From the NCBI RefSeq assembly GCF_018320785.1, contig NC_054872.1:37530051-37594050 (forward strand): a stretch of DNA of 64,000 nt, read 5' to 3'. The stretch's first letter is position 1; each line of letters begins with the position of its first letter. The notes under the pieces were generated by a model that was given only the letters and a program-made list of their open reading frames with translations, did no database searches and was not told where the DNA came from. The position numbers and the translations under genes are program-made. Positions 58,148 to 64,000 of this stretch are shown here, one piece after another. The DNA is from Cheilinus undulatus. Lineage: Eukaryota > Chordata > Actinopteri > Labriformes > Labridae.

Positions 58148-58449
58148 CAAAACTGTTACCAAATGAAGACCCCTTTGGAAGCCAAACAATCAACTCTACT
58201 GATCTTGGTCAAAGGACCTGGATTTCATAAAGGAGACAGATTTCCCAAGTGAGATTGGACAGACCTCAGCTGAAGGAAGATGAGAGTTTAGTGTGGTAAA
58301 TCAGGAAAAACTGTACTGATCCAAATCGGACTGCTTTGTCACTCTGTACCATACACACGTGTTGTGTGACATGGCTCATCCAGGTTTTAGATGGAGGCTT
58401 TTTTAATTCCTGTCTGCTACTGTTTCTCTGTGAGTTTTGTTTTCTCAAG

Positions 58450-58624
58450 ATTTCATCATGGGGCTTTTTTTGCCATTATTAGAGAAAAAAAGGAGAGTGC
58501 ATAGAGCTGAAACCAGGGATGAGAGAGTGGGAATGACATGTGGCTAAAGAACCACAGGCCGGACTTGAACCTGGGCCGCTCCTGCATGTGGGGCATGATC
58601 TAACCACTAGGCCACCTGTGCCCC
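58450..58624 (-). mobile_element. tRNA-derived SINE
   Basis: The minus strand begins GGGGCACAGGTGGCCTAGTG, containing A box TGGCCTAGTGG; B box GGTTCAAGTCC is at about 58574-58564; then CACATGTCATTCCCACTCTC and a 3' region ending in a short A/T-rich tail. The order matches an abundant percomorph SINE as I recall it. Confidence 0.8.
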
Positions 58625-58852
58625 TTCAGTAAGTTTTAAAACTTTTTTTAAAACTTAAAGTAGACACAAAAGTAGCTTAGAGATTAAGATTGTCTTTATT
58701 TAACACTTTGAACTGACAATTTATCAGTGTGTAGCTTTCATCAGCATCGCTTTTGTCATCCTCATTTATGTTAGAATATCACCAAACTGCAGACATGACT
58801 CCAACTTTGACTACATATTCACAAAATAAGAGGCTAACATCATGTTTTAAAT

Positions 58853-58935
58853 AGTGCTGTCAATTGATTTAAAAAAATAATCAAGTTACTCACATCACTA
58901 TGCTGTGATTAATCATGATTAATCACAGCATTTCT
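58853..58935. mobile_element. One end of a hAT-like element
   Basis: TAGTGCTGTCAATTGATTTA followed by TAATC/GATTA-rich sequence, the terminus of the same general family as 4838. The opposite end was not identified. Confidence 0.5.
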
Positions 58936-60880
58936 TTAGTTTTAGTAATTTTTAGATTTTTAAATGTTTTTATTATCAAGTGTTTATTATTCATTATAAC
59001 ATTTGAAAAAATGCATAAAACATTTTTCAGCAGCTTGATACCAAGCCTATGTGAAAGCAAAAATACTTCCCTAATGCAACCTTGATGAACCTAACCTCTT
59101 TGGGTGTTTGAGTACTTGTTCAAAGAGCCTGGCAGCAGGTCTGTCTTCAGTGAATCCAAGACAAACACGCTCCTCTCGCTCTTAAGTCCTAAGATGAGCT
59201 GCCATGAAGCTCAGACCCTCTTTGCATCTGGTCCACAGCACCAGCTTCAGTGTGCCAAGACATGGTGCTCATACAAACAGCTTGGACCTCTATGCATGTG
59301 GACAGTGGTTCAGCCATGATGTAAACTCAAAGGGTCAGCTAAAAATAAGTGTTGCATGGTAGGGTTCAGGTGGGATGTGTGCCATGGTACCCTCAGCCAA
59401 CTATTTCCTTCACTTGAATTGGAATAGTGTTCACCGGAGGTGGGCCCTAACACCCCTCTCTCTTCTCTCTGCTTGGTTTCAGTGCCACATCAAGGCTGCT
59501 TGTCTTTAACGTTTATCTGCTGCCCTTTCAATTAGATAAGGACAACAGAGAAGCTCGGTTGGACAGAGGTCTATGTCACCTCAGAGCTATGGTTGCCACT
59601 GCTGAGGTCATGCCATGAAGAGAAATGGAGCACTACTGTTTCCCCTGAGCACTCTGAAACACAAGTGATTACACTGACTGATCTGTCCAAGGGACCCGGG
59701 TTGGTGACGATCAAAGGCAGTATGGAGACCACCTGGAACTTCTCTTGGCAGCGAAATGGGTCTGTAGAGGGATGAGAGGCTCTGTGAAAAGGCACAGAAG
59801 CACCGTGCCTCTTGTTCCCATCCTGATCTTCGTGAGAACACAAGCTCTCCGAGTGAGGAACCTCCTTTGCTTCCAATGGGATTTTTTTTCCAAGCATTCA
59901 GTGTCACATTCGAGTCTGATATACCCTTGCTCTTACAATCCAAGAAGAGCGGGACTGAAAGGGGTGGGTCGCCACACTTAAACAGTTTGTATCTCTTTTA
60001 AGCATCCTGGTAGGTCCTTCTGGACCCCCATGAGAGCTGGATAAAGCAGTAAGGACTTGAAGAAATTTCACATTAGTGCATTAAATGTGAAACTGTGTAG
60101 GGAAGAAAAATGGAAAAATACTGAAAATCACAGAGGGACTTAACAAGAGTAAGAACAATGCTGGACCATTTAGCTCTTAAATTCCTATCATAGGGCCAGT
60201 AGTGCGGTTTGGCAGACACAAAACCCCTTCTCTACCCAATGACAAACACACCCAAGTGTGCACTTAGTACGAAAGAGAAGGATACTTTTGGTGCTGAATT
60301 GCAGGGTGGGACTGTAGAAGAGGTTAAATCCAACGCTTCAGTTGCACATTTGAAAAAGATAGAGAACACAATGGATCACAAAAAGTGTTCCTGGTGGTCT
60401 GAAAATGTTTCCATGCACAAACTGAAAACGCATAGCCTTTTTTATATGTGGCAGTGGTACACATATATTTACTTGACCATGACAAATCACTTTTGTCAAT
60501 TTTGTTCCAAACTATAAAACATTGTGTTGATAGTATATTGTTGTGGCTTGAAGCTTTCATGGAATCTTGCTGTTCATGCAAGACTGTTGTTCTCAGCTTT
60601 TTATTAGTAAAGACAAGAGTAGTGGTGATTTTATGTTAATTAATAACTGTTATTCATGTTTACCCATAAAAAGGCCAGCTAGATAAACTCTATAGATGTG
60701 AAATCACTCAAAATTTCTGATTTAGTTTGCTTTCTTAATGGCTCTGGTTCCAGAAGTCAGTTTCAACATTTCAATCTCCCACTGCCATCAGAAAAATCTT
60801 TATATCAACATTTTAATCCAGGAACCATGCTAACCAGCCACCTGAATATTTGTAATCATAAAACATTTGATTCAGCTAGG
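58936..60880. other. Intergenic stretch
   Basis: Slightly higher GC around 59400-59950 with overlapping short frames on both strands, none with a domain I recognise. Nothing else seen. Confidence 0.35.
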
Positions 60881-60884
60881 GATA

Positions 60885-61610
60885 CCCCAGACCAGTTATA
60901 ACCAACATGTGGCTCTTGAATTGAAATGTTATTGCCCCAGAAAACCTAAAAGAAAGTGGAAACTTTTATCTTTAAAAACTGTCCATTGCAAGTCACTGTA
61001 ATCAGTTTGTTTCCCACACTTACAGGCTTTAATTGTCAAACTTGATTGTCAGTGTTGTCCATTGCCCTTATTTGCAGTTTCTTGCCTTTTTTTTTTGCCA
61101 CTTTTAATCAAGTTTTCCTGCTTTTATCCAATTTTGGCCCATTTTTGACACTTTTATCCTGCCTTTTGCCACTTTTCACCCAATTACGCTGCCTTTTGCC
61201 ATTAAATGCTACCTTTTGTCCCCTTTTGCCACTCTTTGCTGGTCTTTGGCCATTTTCCCAACCCTTTTGCTGTTTTTTTTACCCATTTTAGTCACTTTTC
61301 ACTTATTTTTGTCCAAGTTTTTACTGTGTGTTGACTAATTTTTGCCACCTGTAACTCGCTTTTTGTAACTTCTCACACACTTTTTCCACTTTTTGCCCTT
61401 TTTGCCACTTTTTCTTTCCATTTTTGCCACTTTTCACAAAGTTTTTCTTTTTTTAACATTTTATGCTCCATTCACACTTTTTTGCCATTTTTTTGTTGCT
61501 TTTGACCATTTTTGCCACTTCTCACCACTTAGATTATGGCTCTTGCAAATGTTTTTTTTCAACAATTTGGCTCTTTGGTTGAGCAGGGTTGACTTACACT
61601 TCCCAGACTG
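60885..61610. mobile_element. hAT-like element filled with pyrimidine-rich degenerate tandem sequence
   Basis: The left part has TAACCAACATGTGGCTCTTG; the right part has ATTTGGCTCTTTGGTTGAGC. These are the inverted GGCTCTT-type ends of a common vertebrate hAT family. Between them, 61060-61530, is a degenerate repetition of TTTTGCCACTTTT. Exact ends unclear. Confidence 0.6.
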
Positions 61611-61646
61611 ATCAGCTGATCTTAACTGGCTGATATTCATTAAAAC

Positions 61647-61800
61647 CAGGGGTGGAAAGTAACTAATCACATTTACTCTCATTACTGAAATTAGGTGGCT
61701 TTTGGTGCATTTGCTTTTTTAAGTAATCTTTAAAAGCAGTAATTTTTCTTTTACTCAAGTATACTTTTAGGTAAGTATTATACTTCACTAGATTTTAAAA
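61647..61800. mobile_element. One end of a hAT-like element
   Basis: CAGGGGTGGAAAGTAACTAA at 61647 followed by TTTACTC and TACTCAAGTATACTTTTAGG, a typical fish hAT terminus. The partner end was not found. Confidence 0.55.
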
Positions 61801-62089
61801 GCATTCATCACTTTGTAAAGAAAAAGCACTAAATGTCAAAAGGAGGAGGTCCAACCTTTCAACAACATGAAAAAGGCCAGTAGTATCCACAATTTCCCCT
61901 CTGGGATCAATAAAGTCTTATCTTATCTCAGTTTGGCTTCTACAGTGCAAAATCTTTCACCCCTTCCTGATTTCTTATTTTTTGCACATTTGTCACACTC
62001 AAAATGTTCCAGACCATCAAAAAAAAATCAAAAGACAACCAGAGTAAATACAAAATGCAGTTTTTAAACAGGGACGAAAGACATCCAAA

Positions 62090-62970
62090 CTTACCTGGCC
62101 CTCTGTGAAAAGTGAACCCTGTGCCACGCTTGGTGGCAACAACTGCAAGCAAGCGTTTGGGATAACCAGCAATGAATCTTTCACATTGCCCATTCTTCTT
62201 TTCAGAATTGTTTTAATTTAGGCACATTGGAGGGTTTTTAGCTTGCCAAGCCAGTTTAATGTCTTGCAACAACTCCTCAATTAGATTTAAGTTCAGAATT
62301 TGACTTGGCCACTCCAAAAACTTTATTTTGTCTCTTTATATCATTCTGAGGTGGACTTTCTGGCTTGTTTCAGATCATTGTCATGCTGCACAATCCAAGT
62401 GCGCTTGAGCTTGAGGTCACAAAATGATGGTTGGACATTCTCTGTCAGGATTTTCTGATAGAGGAGAATTCATTTTTCATCAATTATGGCACGTCATCCA
62501 GATCCTGAAGCGGCAAAGCAGCCACAGACCATCAAACTTCCACCAAGTCATGTTTGACTGTTGGTATGATGTGTTAGTTTTACACCAGATGAAACACCTT
62601 CCAGAAAGTTCAACTTTTGTCTCATCAGTCCACAGAATCTTTTCCCCAAAGTCTTGTGGATCATCAAGCTGTTTTTTTGGCAAATGTAAGATGAGCTTTT
62701 GTGTTCTTTTTGGTCAGCAGTGGTTTTGGAACGACTGGCGATCCTGTTGTAGCTACTGCCTTGTTCTCCTCAAATGACCCTGATTGGTTCGGGCTGTTCT
62801 GAGACCTGGCACAATCATTTCAAGTTTGGGCTTTGCAAAAAGGATTTGCCTGATGACAGACATGGAATCTAGCCAATCCATCTGTTTTGCAACTTTAAGG
62901 TGATCAGTGAAAGGGTGCCAAAATCCTGACTGGGGCATCTCTTGCAAAGACAGCATTCTAAAATGGAGAA
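62090..62970 (-). mobile_element. Degenerate Tc1-like element
   Basis: Minus-strand remnants in order: a DNA-binding part with FAKPKLEMIVPGLRTART near 62880-62780, then ILWTDETKVELSG (first catalytic Asp) near 62640-62600, a broken GGGSLMVWG-like part near 62545-62480, and a degraded second catalytic part near 62400-62340. Frameshifts throughout. It differs in family from the 45684 and 27578 elements. Confidence 0.75.
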
Positions 62971-63202
62971 AAGGAAATTGTACATGACTACGTACATAGT
63001 TTTGGCTGATCACCGGAGTCAGCCTTACACATGGGTCAGTATGTGACTGGCTGACTGAGTGACTGACTAAGTTACTATACTTTCAGAGCTGTACAGAGAT
63101 GTGCTATGGGCAGGCGGGGTTTAGTTGTACCCAGAGCCCTTTGTAATGGCTGCCTGTGTGCTGATTACCTCAGTAATTTTAGCATAGCATCAGTTTTACT
63201 AG

Positions 63203-63620
63203 AACTGGACCATGTTTCTGTATGAAATAAAGAATAAAAACAACCCTAAAAGCTTTTCATGCTGTCAAAGATGTTTTTGCTCTTCTGCTGATCTGCTTCA
63301 CCATGAGTATGTGAGAATTACTGGAGGGAAATGGTTTGTAGTTGTGGGAGTGGTTGTATACAATGGTTTCTACTGGAGTGATTAGCTCGGACTTAGCCCC
63401 AGCAGCAGTTTTGTCAGAATGTGTTGTCACTAAACAAGGGCAAAGAGCATCACTGAAAGCTTTTCATGGCAGGAGAGATATTTTTGCTCTTCTCCCTGTC
63501 TACTTCGGCATGAGTTTGCGATCGTTATAGGTGGGGTTGTCGGGTTAATCCAACGGCTGCTGCTACGGTAGCTGTAGGAGAGCAGCACTTTACTTGGAAC
63601 TGGGCCGTATTTCTTTTTAA
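63203..63620. repeat. Two diverged tandem copies of a ~207-bp unit
   Basis: AAAGCTTTTCAT(G), then TTTTTGCTCTTCT, CATGAGT and ACTGG(A/G)CC.T.TTTCT recur in the same order at about 63203-63410 and 63411-63620. Probably part of a larger repeat family. Confidence 0.55.
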
Positions 63621-64000
63621 AACAAAAACTATACATCCAGTGATTTATTGCCCTTGATTTATTGTTGATAACAGCTTTTCAAAATTTCAAACAGCGCATG
63701 TACCTTCTTTCTTCATTCATCTTTATTTTAGTGTTAAAATTGTGAATACATCAATTGCCGACAGTCAACATTCACAGGTGTGGTAAACATTTTCATTGTT
63801 ACAGCACGCTCCACTTACCAGAGATGTGGTGGACTGTGAATTTCCTATATTTTTCTGAGAACAAGATTAACATCGTACAAACTTGTGTTTTCTACACCAT
63901 CATTTTACCCTCAGCTGGCTTATCAGATAGCTTCCTGAAACTTCCTGAAATCATGACTAATAATCCAATCTGCTATTGAGAAAATGAATGGAAATTTGAC
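63621..64000. other. Right-edge non-coding stretch
   Basis: Nothing recognised. Confidence 0.3.

Noticed and set aside
58564-58624. Functional tRNA gene
   Set aside because: A and B boxes are present, but the sequence continues as a SINE body and the cloverleaf is not intact.
59571-59981. Overlapping frames on both strands at 59.6-60.0 kb as a gene
   Set aside because: No known motif and no splice structure; kept only as an unexplained GC-richer stretch.
1-64000. CRISPR arrays, operons, phage or plasmid functions, endogenous retroviral genes
   Set aside because: No regular spacer arrays, no prokaryotic gene organisation, and no gag/pol/env-type frames or LTR pair recognised.

Overview
The window is nuclear DNA from a ray-finned fish, most likely a percomorph teleost. 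It has vertebrate genes split by introns with GT-AG boundaries, AT-rich non-coding DNA, and the usual teleost repeats: Tc1-like transposons, many short non-autonomous hAT-like elements with 8-bp target duplications, L2-like LINE fragments and tRNA-derived SINEs. It contains no operons, CRISPR arrays or prokaryotic features.

Four protein-coding genes can be read exon by exon. (1) 14086-2570, minus: the first ten coding exons of an ASK-family MAP3 kinase, best matched to map3k6 (ASK2). The kinase domain lies beyond the left edge. (2) 24971-21195, minus: complete snip1, four coding exons, 362 aa, with an RS-rich N-terminus and an FHA domain. (3) 25597-29278, plus: complete dnali1 (axonemal inner-arm dynein light intermediate chain p28), six coding exons, 257 aa. 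(4) 48414-29687, minus: complete gnl2 (nucleolar GTPase, NGP-1), sixteen coding exons, 726 aa. snip1 and dnali1 are head to head, with 625 bp between start codons holding ETS-type motifs and a perfect RFX X-box. dnali1 and gnl2 are tail to tail, with poly(A) signals placed so that their 3' ends probably overlap. In human, SNIP1, DNALI1 and GNL2 are neighbours on 1p34.3; MAP3K6 lies farther away on 1p36.

The remainder is introns and intergenic DNA shaped by transposons. Region by region: 1-2.5 kb, a foldback element with telomere-like motifs; 2.5-14.1 kb, map3k6 exons with two abutting hAT-like elements, a degenerate LINE and an L2 fragment in its large introns; 14.3-20.5 kb, intergenic DNA with a hAT-like element and a short retroposon carrying a 12-bp target duplication; 21-29.3 kb, snip1 and dnali1; 29.4-48.4 kb, gnl2 with introns enlarged by Tc1-like, hAT-like and SINE insertions; 48.5-64 kb, no recognisable exon, only repeats.

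I found no new multi-gene system. The most noteworthy observations are a perfect A-B-A'-B' structure at 33465-33538 that looks like a replication template switch at the edge of a repeat, a nested TTAA-site element whose empty site can be read from a second copy in the same window, the X-box in the snip1/dnali1 promoter, and a GC-AG intron in map3k6. All calls come from reading the sequence; no database search was possible.
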